NCBI RefSeq assembly: GCF_011601265.1
Contig: NZ_JAAOLX010000002.1
Span: forward strand, 124,001 to 188,000
Length of the DNA: 64,000 nt
Direction of reading: 5' to 3'
Source of the DNA: Iodobacter violaceini
Lineage (GTDB): Bacteria; Pseudomonadota; Gammaproteobacteria; Burkholderiales; Chitinibacteraceae
A program made the position numbers and the translations under genes. This document shows positions 25,267-34,250 of the stretch, in pieces (positions within the stretch are counted from its first letter, which is position 1; the number at the start of each line of letters is the position of its first letter). The notes beneath the pieces are model-generated. The model saw only the letters and a program-made list of their open reading frames with translations. It did not search any database and had not been told where the DNA came from.

Positions 25267-26436
25267 TTAAGTGTTTTTTTGCGCCCCACGCACTGGAGGA
25301 AACGTTTCCCATTCAGTACATGCAGGGCAGTGCCAGAAATATTGCTTTGCTTTAAAGCCACAATGAGTACAGCGGTACATTGTTTGCTCACGCGTTGCGT
25401 CGTGGATAAGTTTCACAATGACTTCAAGCTCTACCTTCTGATCATCAGGGGCAACTAATAGATGCGCTTCCAGTACCTTGCGCAAACTTGGCATGGTTGG
25501 ATGAGCTTTAAGCCGCTCACGAACAAACTCATGTGTTGCCAGCAATCCCTGCTCGGTTAATAAGCGCTCATAAGCCAGATCCAGTACATCTAATTCCGGA
25601 TACTGACGCAACAAGCCAAGCAGCAACTTTGTACCCTCCTCTGTACGCCCCTGAGCATCATAAGCCGCCAGCAAACCCCTTGCGGCCAGCGCAATATAGA
25701 GCGGTTCCTGCGATTCAATTCTGAGCCACGCCTCAATGGCTGCATCAATATTGCCGGCAGTCATTTCCAGCTCGGCCAGAATGATATTTGCGCGTGCACA
25801 TTTGCGATGTTCAGCCAGCGCTTTTTGCAAATAAACCCTTGCTGCCGCAGGCTCGGAGCGCAAGGCACCCTGAGATGCCAGTTCACAATAAAACTGAGCA
25901 ATTTCATGCTGATAAGTATGGCGCTCATCCCGCAATTGCTGCGCGGTTTCAATTGCTTTGGCCCATGCTTTCTCCTGCTGATAAACACCCAGCAATTCAA
26001 TTCGGGCCTGGCGTGCATAATCTGTATCGGCCAGCTCTGTTAACAGGCTTTCTGCACGATCAAATAAACCGGCCTGCATAAAATCAAGCGCAAGCTCAAA
26101 TTGCGCCGTTTGTTTTTGCGCAATTGTTAATTCACGGCGTACCAAAAGCTTTTGATGCATACGAATAGCCCGCTCTAATTCACCTCTGCGGCGAAACAAA
26201 TGGCCAAGCGTAAATTGCAATTCAATCGTTTCAGCATGGTGGCGTGCAATATCAACATAAACATCAACTGCACGATTAGTCTCACCGTTTAAGAGGTAAT
26301 TCAGGCCTTTAAAATACGCCACAGGTAAAGAGCGGGTTTCAGATAAGACATGTTTAATATCTACACGCGCAGCCAGCCAGCCCAGCGCAAAAAAAACCGG
26401 CAGGGCAATGAGCCACCAATATTCAATTTCAAGCAT
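25267..26436 (-). CDS. lapB: Lipopolysaccharide assembly protein B
   Basis: 389 residues. One N-terminal membrane segment (residues about 5-22, WWLIALPVFFALGWLAARV) is followed by tandem TPR repeats and a C-terminal rubredoxin-like knuckle with CTHCGF and CPAC. LapB works with FtsH and YejM to set LpxC levels and so lipid A supply. The gene is 8 bases from lapA. Lipid A genes themselves lie at 48-52 kb. Confidence 0.94.
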   Translation of the reverse strand: MLEIEYWWLIALPVFFALGWLAARVDIKHVLSETRSLPVAYFKGLNYLLNGETNRAVDVYVDIARHHAETIELQFTLGHLFRRRGELERAIRMHQKLLVRRELTIAQKQTAQFELALDFMQAGLFDRAESLLTELADTDYARQARIELLGVYQQEKAWAKAIETAQQLRDERHTYQHEIAQFYCELASQGALRSEPAAARVYLQKALAEHRKCARANIILAELEMTAGNIDAAIEAWLRIESQEPLYIALAARGLLAAYDAQGRTEEGTKLLLGLLRQYPELDVLDLAYERLLTEQGLLATHEFVRERLKAHPTMPSLRKVLEAHLLVAPDDQKVELEVIVKLIHDATREQTMYRCTHCGFKAKQYFWHCPACTEWETFPPVRGAQKNT

Positions 26437-26444
26437 AAAGGGAT

Positions 26445-26747
26445 TTACAACGCATCACGAGGTTGTTCAACAAGAAGATCAGGTGGGAAGTCTGCTACGG
26501 TTTGCCGGGCACGCAATTCTTTTTTCAGCCCGACCACTTCACGACGCAAACGAATAATCTTAGAAAATGCAGCCAGCAAGCCAAAAACAGCGCCAACTAC
26601 AAAAAATACTAATAATAATAAGGCCAGAGGAGCCTGCCAGAAATAGCCTAAAAAGAATTTAAGCACCACAGGTTCGGCATTATGCATGGCAAAGCCAAAC
26701 AAAATGACAAATAGAAAAAATTTGATAAGCCAGAACAAATAGCGCAT
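26445..26747 (-). CDS. lapA: Lipopolysaccharide assembly protein A
   Basis: 100 residues with two hydrophobic segments (about 4-22 and 37-62; FLFVILFGFAMHNAEPV then LALLLLVFFVVGAVFGLL), then a basic cytoplasmic tail with a short coiled coil (RLRREVVGLKKEL). This is the DUF1049/LapA layout. It acts with LapB at the inner membrane in LPS assembly. The ihfB terminator lies upstream, so lapA probably heads a separate transcript. Confidence 0.9.
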   Translation of the reverse strand: MRYLFWLIKFFLFVILFGFAMHNAEPVVLKFFLGYFWQAPLALLLLVFFVVGAVFGLLAAFSKIIRLRREVVGLKKELRARQTVADFPPDLLVEQPRDAL

Positions 26748-26859
26748 TGATCTAAACCATAGAAATAAGCTAGCTCACATTGTAACCGATTAAACCCAAT
26801 CTACACGATCAGGAATCATCTGGTATTAAGTAAGAATCAAGAATAGGCCATTTTTATGC

Positions 26860-26886
26860 AAAAAGGCGACACCCGAAGGTGTCGCC
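26860..26886 (-). terminator. Terminator after ihfB
   Basis: On the minus strand GGCGACACC-TTCG-GGTGTCGCC, a 9-bp stem capped by a stable TTCG tetraloop, is followed by five T. It separates ihfB from lapA. Confidence 0.93.
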
Positions 26887-26899
26887 TGAAAGCAGAACA

Positions 26900-27184
26900 T
26901 CAAATCAGGGCATCAACCCTTTCTCTTAGCTCTTTACCCGCTTTAAAGTGGGGAACAAATTTTTCCGGAACCGATACTTTTGTACCAGATTTCGGATTAC
27001 GCCCCACTCGTGGCGGACGATAATTCAGATCAAAACTGCCAAATCCACGAATCTCGATACGCTGGCCCTGAGACAAGCTCTTGGCCATTGCATCTAAGAT
27101 GGTTTTCACAGCCAGCTCTGCATCCTTCGCAACCAGCTGCGGATAACGCTGGGCGAGCTTTGCAATAAGCTCGGACTTGGTCAT
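26900..27184 (-). CDS. ihfB: Integration host factor subunit beta
   Basis: 94 residues from the ATG at 27184, exactly the E. coli length, starting [25 protein letters not shown] lies just upstream. [20 protein letters not shown] is the DNA-binding arm with the conserved proline. IHF bends DNA in recombination, replication and transcription. It lies 16 bases after rpsA in the conserved cmk-rpsA-ihfB order. Confidence 0.95.
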   Translation of the reverse strand: MTKSELIAKLAQRYPQLVAKDAELAVKTILDAMAKSLSQGQRIEIRGFGSFDLNYRPPRVGRNPKSGTKVSVPEKFVPHFKAGKELRERVDALI

Positions 27185-27200
27185 CCCACCTTGATCCATA

Positions 27201-28904
27201 TTACTCAGCGCCGGACATCTTAGCTTTCAGCAGTGCGCCAAGGCTAGTTGTACCCGCAGTACCTGTGCTTTCGGTAGACAGTTTGCTCATTACTTCTGTT
27301 TCATCAGCGGAATCTTTCGCTTTGATCGACAGATTGATCGAACGGTTCTTACGATCAACGTTGATGATCATGGCTTCAACTTCGTCGCCTTCTTTCAGCA
27401 CAGTACGGATGTCTTCAACGCGATCGCGTGAAACTTCTGTAGAGCGCAGATAGCCTTCGATTTCTTCAGACAGAGCAATGATTGCGCCCTTAGCGTCCAG
27501 AGATTTTACAGTACCCTTAACAAGGGAACCTTTATCGAATGTAGAAACGTAGTTGTTGAAAGGATCGCCTTCCATTTGCTTGATACCAAGGCTGATGCGT
27601 TCTTTTTCTGTGTCGATAGACAGAACCATCGCTTCAACTTCGTCGCCTTTCTTGTAGTTGCGAACAGCTTCTTCGCCAGCCACATTCCATGAAAGATCAG
27701 ACAAGTGAACCAGACCGTCGATACCGCCAGCCAGACCAACGAACACACCGAAGTCAGTAATAGACTTGATGGCACCCTTGATCTTGTCACCCTTCTTGAA
27801 GTTTTCTGCGAAATCATCCCATGGGTTAGCCATGCACTGTTTCATGCCCAGTGAGATACGACGTTTTTCTTCGTCGATATCCAGAATCATTACTTCTACT
27901 TCATCGCCAAGCTGAACAACCTTGGATGGATGAACGTTCTTGTTAGTCCAATCCATTTCTGAAACGTGAACCAGACCTTCGATGCCTTGTTCGATTTCAA
28001 CGAATGCGCCGTAGTCTGTAAGGTTAGTAACCTTACCGAACATACGTGTACCCGATGGGTAACGACGTGACAAACCAACCCAAGGATCTTCGCCCAATTG
28101 CTTCAGACCCAGAGATACACGGTTCTTCTCTTGATCGAACTTCAGAACCTTAGCTTCAACTTCATCGCCAACAGCCAGAACTTCGGATGGGTGTTTCACA
28201 CGACGCCAAGCCAGGTCAGTGATGTGCAACAGACCGTCAATACCACCCAGATCAACGAACGCGCCGTAGTCTGTAATGTTTTTAACAATACCCTTGATGA
28301 TTGCGCCTTCCTTGAGTGTTTCAAGGAGTTTTTGACGCTCTTCGCCCAGGGATTCTTCAAGCACGGCACGGCGTGAAACAACAACGTTGTTACGCTTACG
28401 GTCAAGCTTGATCACCTTGAATTCGATTTGCTTGCCTTCGAATGGAGTGGTGTCTTTAACCGGACGAATATCAACCAAAGAACCTGGCAGGAATGCGCGC
28501 AGACCGTTAACCATAACAGTCAGACCACCCTTAACCTTACCGGAAATAACACCGGTCATTACCATGGCTTTTTCGAGGCAGTCTTCAAGCTCAATCCACG
28601 CAGCCAGACGTTTAGCTTTTTCGCGGGAGAGTTTAGTTTCGCCGTAGCCGTTTTCAAGGCTGTCAATCGCAACAGGAACGAAATCGCCAACCTTAACATC
28701 AAGGTCACCGTTGTCGTTTTTGAATTCTTCGAGCGGGATGAGCGACTCGGACTTCAGGCCGGCGTTCACAGTCACGAAGTTATGGTCGATAGCAACCACT
28801 TCAGCAGTGATCACTTCACCAGCGCGCATTTCCTGACGCGTTAGGCTTTCTTCGAACAGAGCGGCAAAGCTTTCCATGGAGCCGGACAGAGTAGCAGTAG
28901 TCAT
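27201..28904 (-). CDS. rpsA: 30S ribosomal protein S1
   Basis: 567 residues from the ATG at 28904, giving [21 protein letters not shown]; the longer in-frame reading to 29027 is upstream leader. Six S1 RNA-binding repeats are visible, with recurring [15 protein letters not shown] and [15 protein letters not shown] blocks; the first two bind the ribosome and the others mRNA. The Shine-Dalgarno is weak, as usual for rpsA, which is autoregulated through its leader. Located between cmk and ihfB. Confidence 0.97.
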   Translation of the reverse strand: MTTATLSGSMESFAALFEESLTRQEMRAGEVITAEVVAIDHNFVTVNAGLKSESLIPLEEFKNDNGDLDVKVGDFVPVAIDSLENGYGETKLSREKAKRLAAWIELEDCLEKAMVMTGVISGKVKGGLTVMVNGLRAFLPGSLVDIRPVKDTTPFEGKQIEFKVIKLDRKRNNVVVSRRAVLEESLGEERQKLLETLKEGAIIKGIVKNITDYGAFVDLGGIDGLLHITDLAWRRVKHPSEVLAVGDEVEAKVLKFDQEKNRVSLGLKQLGEDPWVGLSRRYPSGTRMFGKVTNLTDYGAFVEIEQGIEGLVHVSEMDWTNKNVHPSKVVQLGDEVEVMILDIDEEKRRISLGMKQCMANPWDDFAENFKKGDKIKGAIKSITDFGVFVGLAGGIDGLVHLSDLSWNVAGEEAVRNYKKGDEVEAMVLSIDTEKERISLGIKQMEGDPFNNYVSTFDKGSLVKGTVKSLDAKGAIIALSEEIEGYLRSTEVSRDRVEDIRTVLKEGDEVEAMIINVDRKNRSINLSIKAKDSADETEVMSKLSTESTGTAGTTSLGALLKAKMSGAE

Positions 28905-29048
28905 ATAAATGGAAATTTCCAAGCATTTCTGGCGGAATGCCAAAAATAAGTTAGTTAAACAAATGTGACAGAGCTTTGCGCCCCGCCAACACGACAAACG
29001 CCCCAGAAGGGCAAAAGCCATGACCAATGGCCACGGCTTAGTGGGGCG

Positions 29049-29077
29049 ATTGTAAAGATTTCTCTGTTATAGTTCAA
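29049..29077 (-). promoter_or_regulatory. rpsA promoter
   Basis: On the minus strand TTGAAC (29077-29072) and TACAAT (29054-29049) are exactly 17 bp apart, an excellent sigma-70 match. The expected start is about 138 bases upstream of rpsA, leaving a leader long enough for S1 autoregulation. Confidence 0.75.
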
Positions 29078-29125
29078 GCACTTGGAGACAAAAGGTGTGA
29101 TTTATAACAAGAAAAACCACATTTA

Positions 29126-29791
29126 CTACGTTTCTGTGCGTGTTTTCCACCAGGATAAAACACATTCAACCACCTGATCCAGGCTTAATTGCGACGTTTC
29201 AAGCAATAAAGCATCGCCCCACTGCCGAAGTGGCGCTTCTTTTCTAGCGGCATCACGCTCATCTCTCGACTGCAAATCGCGTGTAATGGCGGCCAGATCA
29301 GCGGACTCCCCGCGCGCAATTAATTGCTGAAAACGGCGCTCTGCCCGCACTTCTGCCGTTGCAGTAAGGAAAATTTTCAACTGCGCATCAGGAAAAACCA
29401 CCGACCCCATATCCCGCCCATCCGCAACCAGACCAGGCACAACCGCAAAATCTCTCTGCCTTGCCAACAATGCTTGTCTGACGTCAGCAAACGCTGCCAC
29501 TTGCGAAGCACCCACCCCAATGTTTTCACTGCGGATCAAGGTACTCACATCCTGCCCCGCCAAAAAAGTGAGGCCTTTTTCAAAACGCACATCCAAAGAC
29601 AGCGCGACTTTCGCCACGCCATCCTCATCACTCCAATCAACACCTGTCTGCTGAGCCGCCAATGCGGTCAGGCGGTATAAGGCGCCTGAATCTAAATACG
29701 CAAAGCCCAGCGCTTCTGCAACCCGCTGCGCCACTGAACCTTTACCTGAAGCAGATGGCCCATCAATGGCCAAAATAGCAATACCCGACAT
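29126..29791 (-). CDS. cmk: Cytidylate kinase
   Basis: 221 residues from the ATG at 29791, preceded by AGGAAAAT; the longer reading to 29815 lacks a site. The P-loop is AIDGPSASGKGSVA (residues about 7-20); LDSGALYRL and DGRDMGSVVFPDA are the CMP-binding blocks. It phosphorylates CMP and dCMP. Conserved next to rpsA, although rpsA has its own promoter. Confidence 0.95.
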   Translation of the reverse strand: MSGIAILAIDGPSASGKGSVAQRVAEALGFAYLDSGALYRLTALAAQQTGVDWSDEDGVAKVALSLDVRFEKGLTFLAGQDVSTLIRSENIGVGASQVAAFADVRQALLARQRDFAVVPGLVADGRDMGSVVFPDAQLKIFLTATAEVRAERRFQQLIARGESADLAAITRDLQSRDERDAARKEAPLRQWGDALLLETSQLSLDQVVECVLSWWKTRTET

Positions 29792-29821
29792 ATTTTCCTT
29801 TCTGGCGGCTAACACGCACCG

Positions 29822-30808
29822 CTACCTTTTTAAAATTAATTCAATCGCATGCAATTCAGCCGCATCGAAGGCCAAATTTTGCACAGCCAAAATATTTTCC
29901 TGAATTTGAGCAACCTGGCTGGCACCAATAATCACCGATGTCACCCTGAGCAGCGCCCATGCCAAAGCCATTTGTGCCAAGGCTTGCCCGCGGGATTGTG
30001 CAATATTATTTAACGCCTTAATCTGAGCAATACGTAATTCCACCTTATCTGCCGTCAAAAAAGGATTGTCCGTTGCTGCAGCACGCGAGCCAGCCGGAAT
30101 ACCATTTAAGTAACGCGATGTAAGCAGGCCCTGAGCCAAAGGGCAAAAAGCAATCGAGCCAATCCCCTCTTCGGCCAATACATCACACAAGCCATCCTCA
30201 ATCCAGCGATCAAACATCGAAAAGGATGGCTGGTGAATCAGACAAGGAGTACCCAGCTCTTTCAGGATACGGCTCGCTTCCTTTGTCTGCTCTGCAGAAT
30301 AAGATGAAATCCCCACATACAGGGCCTTCCCCTGGCGCACCATCGCATCCAGCGCCGACATGGTTTCTTCAAGCGGAGTATCCGGATCAGGACGGTGCGA
30401 GTAGAAAATATCTACATAATCCAAGCCCATACGCTGCAAACTTTGATCAAGACTCGCCATTAAATATTTACGACCACCCCATTCGCCATAAGGGCCGGGC
30501 CACATTTCCCAGCCTGCCTTACTGGAGATAATCATTTCATCACGATAAGACTTGAGATCTTTAGCCAGAACACGGCCAAAAGTTGATTCAGCCGCGCCCG
30601 GCGGCGGGCCATAATTATTGGCTAAATCAAAATGAGTGATGCCCGCATCAAAGGCAGAGAGAACCATGCTGCGGCTGACATCATAAGCGCGGTTTTCACC
30701 AAAGTTATGCCACAAACCCAAGGAAATAGCGGGCAACTTTAAACCACTGCGCCCCACACGGCGGTAAGGCATATTCTGATAACGCGTTTCACTGGCTAAA
30801 TAATTCAT
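29822..30808 (-). CDS. Aldo/keto reductase, YghZ/Gpr-like
   Basis: 328 residues from the ATG at 30808, preceded by GGGATAG. The start YRRVGRSGLKLPAISLGLW and the tetrad region (DLANNYGPPPGAAE, IISSKAGWEMWPGPYGEWGG, IFYSHRPDPDTPLEE) match the AKR14 group (L-glyceraldehyde 3-phosphate/methylglyoxal reductases), related to Kv-beta subunits. It reduces aldehydes with NADPH; the exact substrate is not readable. It sits between tyrA and cmk, where aroA is usual in related genomes. Confidence 0.88.
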   Translation of the reverse strand: MNYLASETRYQNMPYRRVGRSGLKLPAISLGLWHNFGENRAYDVSRSMVLSAFDAGITHFDLANNYGPPPGAAESTFGRVLAKDLKSYRDEMIISSKAGWEMWPGPYGEWGGRKYLMASLDQSLQRMGLDYVDIFYSHRPDPDTPLEETMSALDAMVRQGKALYVGISSYSAEQTKEASRILKELGTPCLIHQPSFSMFDRWIEDGLCDVLAEEGIGSIAFCPLAQGLLTSRYLNGIPAGSRAAATDNPFLTADKVELRIAQIKALNNIAQSRGQALAQMALAWALLRVTSVIIGASQVAQIQENILAVQNLAFDAAELHAIELILKR

Positions 30809-30878
30809 CTCTATCCCTTTAGTGCTGAGGCAATAAATATGCAGAAGAGAACTCACTCAAATAAGTCAACTGACCCGA

Positions 30879-31754
30879 TCACGACCGGGACTGACGTCCC
30901 CATTGACTGCGTGCCGTACTGGCACGAACAATCCGCTCATTCAAGCCAGAAGCATCGTGGTTTTCAATGCAGTCTATCAATGCCAGCAATTGTGCGGCAT
31001 TGGCTTTTAAATCCAGTAAAATGGCGTCTTTATTGGCCAGCGTAATATCCCGCCACATTTCAGGGTGAGACGCGGCAATGCGGGTAAAATCCCGAAACCC
31101 CGTGGCCGCAAAATCAAAGCAAAGCCCAGCATTATGGCGATCAAGCACTGCATTCATATAGCTGAACGCCAGCAAATGCGGCACATGGCTCACCGCCGAA
31201 AAAACACCATCGTGCTCTGCCGCGCTCATTTCAAAGACCTGTGCGCCGCAGGCTTGCCATAAGGCTCGCAAGAATTCGACTGATTCCGCTGCACTTTCGG
31301 CCAGTGGCGTCAACACCACCCGTCTCCCCTCATACAAACCATATTGTGCAGCGGCGGCACCCGACAATTCAGAACCCGCAATAGGATGCCCAGGCACGCA
31401 ACGGCTTAAATGATGCGGCAGGTATTTTTGATAGAGTGTGCACACATCCTGCTTTGTAGAGCCCGCATCGCTCACAATACAATGCGCAGGCAGTTGCGGT
31501 GCAATTTGCTGCAAAAGCACAGCCATCTGACCAACGGGTGCGCTCAGCAAGACTAAATCAGCATCTGTTACCGCCGAAGCCGCATCCTGACTGGCCTCAT
31601 CAATGACCTTCAGCTCAAGCGCGCGTGAAAGATTATCCGGGTTGCGACCCACGCCCACCACATGTTCAACACACCTGGCCCGCTTGAGCGCCAAAGAAAA
31701 CGAGCCTCCAATCAGGCCCGTTCCCAGCAAAACCAGCTTTTTAAGCTTGCGCAT
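30879..31754 (-). CDS. tyrA: Prephenate dehydrogenase
   Basis: 291 residues. The NAD-binding start is LVLLGTGLIGGSFSLALKRA. Catalytic blocks are SDAGSTKQDV, PGHPIAGSELSG (with the substrate-binding histidine) and HDGVFSAVSHVPHLLAF. It makes 4-hydroxyphenylpyruvate for tyrosine. Its start overlaps the META/DUF4377 gene stop by one base (TAATG), so translation is probably coupled; a DAHP synthase is one gene further upstream. Confidence 0.94.
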   Translation of the reverse strand: MRKLKKLVLLGTGLIGGSFSLALKRARCVEHVVGVGRNPDNLSRALELKVIDEASQDAASAVTDADLVLLSAPVGQMAVLLQQIAPQLPAHCIVSDAGSTKQDVCTLYQKYLPHHLSRCVPGHPIAGSELSGAAAAQYGLYEGRRVVLTPLAESAAESVEFLRALWQACGAQVFEMSAAEHDGVFSAVSHVPHLLAFSYMNAVLDRHNAGLCFDFAATGFRDFTRIAASHPEMWRDITLANKDAILLDLKANAAQLLALIDCIENHDASGLNERIVRASTARSQWGRQSRS

Positions 31755-32404
31755 TAGTCACCCAAAACTTCGAGTAATACATATTTAAACGCGGAAGCAT
31801 CCGCAGGCGGATTAGCCACTTTTTCACGACGAACTTTAATCTTGTAGCTTTTGCCCGCCACAAAATCAAAGCCCTCAATGTGATTATAAAAAAGCGACCA
31901 TTCGGCAGAAGGTGTTTCACGCGTTTGCAGGCAATCCATTTGGGCCACGCCTGCAGAGCAGGACTTTGTTTCCGGCGCAATATAGAGCACCTGCTCAATG
32001 GCATCAGGCTGGCGGACAAAAGTTAAACGCTCACCCTTAGCGCCGCTGAATTCCAGACGATCAGGCCGTTTAAATTTAAAGCGCTTTGCGCCCCCGAACA
32101 CAGCCAGCACGGCTGATTCGTTGCGCTGTGCTTCATCCCCCAGGCATGCCATGCGGGTTGTGGCAAGCGGCCCCACTTTAAGTTTAGGCAGCGTATTGAT
32201 TGAACCAGAGTAACGATTACACCCGGCAAATCCGCTTATACGATCACCCTGAATCGTCAGGGTTGGCGCTTTCTCACCCGGGCGAAATGACGCCCCTGCG
32301 TGTCGCCATTCATTCAGAACATAATCTCCGTCCAGCAAAGACTGCGCCTCTGCAAACACAGATAAAGAAAGCAAAGCGGCCAGTAGTGTCATTTTTTTCA
32401 GCAT
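31754..32404 (-). CDS. META domain plus DUF4377 envelope protein
   Basis: 216 residues from the ATG at 32404, 8 bases after AGAGG; an ATG two codons earlier is too close to it. A signal peptide ends VFAEA (about residue 19). Residues about 25-125 form a META/HslJ-like domain (GDRISGFAGCNRYSGSI, TTRMACLGDEAQRNE). Residues about 130-215 match DUF4377 (YIAPETKSCS, CLQTR, IEGFDFVAGKSYKIKVR). Probably periplasmic and stress-related, but no activity is known. It lies between the DAHP synthase and tyrA genes, an odd place for an envelope protein. Confidence 0.82.
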   Translation of the reverse strand: MLKKMTLLAALLSLSVFAEAQSLLDGDYVLNEWRHAGASFRPGEKAPTLTIQGDRISGFAGCNRYSGSINTLPKLKVGPLATTRMACLGDEAQRNESAVLAVFGGAKRFKFKRPDRLEFSGAKGERLTFVRQPDAIEQVLYIAPETKSCSAGVAQMDCLQTRETPSAEWSLFYNHIEGFDFVAGKSYKIKVRREKVANPPADASAFKYVLLEVLGD

Positions 32405-32428
32405 ATTCATTACCTCTGTACAAGCTCA

Positions 32429-33439
32429 TTACAAAGAACGCCCAAGCGCTGCAGCAAGCGGTTGAAGCCCCGCAATTAATTGCGCCAGATCCAGCGGAGC
32501 CAGCGCCTGATCGGCGGCGTAAAGGGCTTCGGCCGGATTGGGGTGCACATCCAGCAACACCCCGTCCGCACCGGCAGCAATCGCAGCTTTTGTTAAAGCG
32601 GGCACCATCCATGATTTACCGCAGGCATCACTTGGATCAACCATCACCGGCAAATGGGTTTCTTGCTTTAATACTGCAATTGCACTGACATCCAGCACAT
32701 TGCGGTAAGCATTTTCAAAAGTACGAATACCGTGTTCGCAAAAAATAATATTATGGTTACCGCCAGCGGCAATCGATTCTGCCGCCATCAGCCATTCAAC
32801 TATCGTTGCGGATACGCCGCGCTTTAGAATAATCGGCTTGTTAATCCGCCCCACTTCCCTGAGTAAATCCAGATTTTGCATATTGCGCTCACCAATCTGA
32901 ATCATTTCAATATCGTATTCCATAAAGGCATCGAGCATACGCACATCGGGCAATTCGGCCATCACAGGTAATTGATGCCGGGCGGCGGCGTCTTTCAGCC
33001 AGGCCAGCGCCTCGCGCTCTTTTCGTGGTGCGGTATAGGGCTGAGCATGAAAAGCCCCACAACGCATCAGGCGACAGGATGCTGCGGCCAGCGCGTCGGC
33101 CGTTAAATTCATTTGTTGCGCGGATTCAGCGGCATAAGGCCCGGCGATGATTTGAATTTGTGTCCCGCCAAATTCAATGCCGCGTACTTTAATCGTTGTG
33201 CCCTGAGGGTGTGTACTGCGGGAAACAATTTTATATTGTTTGGCAACGCGATTTACCCGGTCAACCCCTGGTAAAATCGCAAAACGGGAAGGATCCAGCC
33301 GCTCTTCATCGCCAATGACCCCAATGATTGTGAGCTCTGCGCCGCGGGATAAATGCTCTTTTAGCCCGGACTGATGAATTTTATGCACGACCGCTTCGAC
33401 CTGCGCCTCATCAGCGCCATATTTCATCACAATAATCAT
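32429..33439 (-). CDS. aroF: 3-deoxy-7-phosphoheptulonate synthase, class I-beta (AroF/Thermotoga type)
   Basis: 336 residues from the ATG at 33439, with AAGG 8 bases upstream. Residues 1 to about 70 are a ferredoxin-like regulatory domain (MIIVMKYGADEAQVEAVVHKI); the barrel follows (IIAGPYAAESAQQM, MRCGAFHAQPYT, IILKRGVSATIVEWLMAAE, VMVDPSDACGKSW). It condenses PEP and erythrose 4-phosphate, the entry to aromatic synthesis. The N-terminal domain gives feedback control by an aromatic amino acid in Thermotoga-type enzymes. A 17-bp hairpin sits 24 bases before the start, suggesting attenuation or a very close promoter. Confidence 0.92.
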   Translation of the reverse strand: MIIVMKYGADEAQVEAVVHKIHQSGLKEHLSRGAELTIIGVIGDEERLDPSRFAILPGVDRVNRVAKQYKIVSRSTHPQGTTIKVRGIEFGGTQIQIIAGPYAAESAQQMNLTADALAAASCRLMRCGAFHAQPYTAPRKEREALAWLKDAAARHQLPVMAELPDVRMLDAFMEYDIEMIQIGERNMQNLDLLREVGRINKPIILKRGVSATIVEWLMAAESIAAGGNHNIIFCEHGIRTFENAYRNVLDVSAIAVLKQETHLPVMVDPSDACGKSWMVPALTKAAIAAGADGVLLDVHPNPAEALYAADQALAPLDLAQLIAGLQPLAAALGRSL

Positions 33440-33462
33440 ACAGTTGCCTTTTATATACAGGC

Positions 33463-33506
33463 CCATAAAAAACCTGCAGGTTTTGATTGCTGCAGGTTTT
33501 TTATGG
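33463..33506. terminator. 17-bp perfect hairpin between pgsA and the DAHP synthase gene
   Basis: Arms CCATAAAAAACCTGCAG (33463-33479) and its exact complement (33490-33506) enclose a 10-base loop, with T6 in the descending arm on each strand. It starts 22 bases after the pgsA stop and ends only 23 bases before the aroF ATG. Confidence 0.88.
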
Positions 33507-33528
33507 AAAGATCACAGCACCAATTCCA

Positions 33529-34098
33529 TCATGCTTCTTTAAATTGCTTTGCAGCCAGCTTCAAATAATAAAACATGGAAATAATCGTTAAGATACCCGC
33601 AACATACAACGCCAGCTCACCTACAAACTGAGTAGAAACACCGGGTATTAAAGGGCCAGACCACAACAATAATAAAATAGCGACCATTTGTGCGCCGGTT
33701 TTTAATTTACCAATATAAGCCACTGCCGTGTTTTTGGATTTACCCAGCTGAGCCATCCATTCGCGCAGTGCAGAAATGGTAATTTCCCGGCCAATAATAA
33801 TCACCGCCAGCCATGCTGGTGCGCGTGCCAGCTCGACCAATAAAATAAGCGCCGCAGCAACCATCAATTTATCGGCAACAGGATCTAAAAACGCACCAAA
33901 ACTGGAAGTCTGATTCCAGCGGCGGGCTAAATAGCCATCAAACCAATCGGTAATGGCTGCCAGAAAAAATAAAGAGCCCCCTACCATATTTTGCATTGTC
34001 ACCGGCATCACGGTGGCTGGCAGGTAAAAAACACCCACAAAAATAGGGATCAGCGCCACGCGCAACCAAGTCAGAAAAATCGGCAAATTAAAAGGCAT
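33529..34098 (-). CDS. pgsA: CDP-diacylglycerol--glycerol-3-phosphate 3-phosphatidyltransferase
   Basis: 189 residues from the ATG at 34098, giving the usual MPFNLPIFLTWLRVALIP start. The CDP-alcohol phosphotransferase signature DGYLARRWNQTSSFGAFLD continues to PVADK, with the conserved aspartates. About four membrane segments follow. It makes phosphatidylglycerophosphate for phosphatidylglycerol. It follows uvrC, a common pairing. Confidence 0.94.
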   Translation of the reverse strand: MPFNLPIFLTWLRVALIPIFVGVFYLPATVMPVTMQNMVGGSLFFLAAITDWFDGYLARRWNQTSSFGAFLDPVADKLMVAAALILLVELARAPAWLAVIIIGREITISALREWMAQLGKSKNTAVAYIGKLKTGAQMVAILLLLWSGPLIPGVSTQFVGELALYVAGILTIISMFYYLKLAAKQFKEA

Positions 34099-34250
34099 GC
34101 GAATACGGAACCCAATGGCAAATATTGCAAGAAAACCGCATTCTACCAGCATGCGCCAGCATATTAGCTGTCAATGGTATTTTATTGCGCGCATTCGTAA
34201 AGAATCTGCAACAGGGATTAAAAAACCGCAAAAAACAGGGCGCGCCAGGA

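Noticed and set aside
28905-29027. N-terminal extension of S1
   Set aside because: It lies downstream of the promoter in the leader and does not resemble S1; the family start is at 28904.
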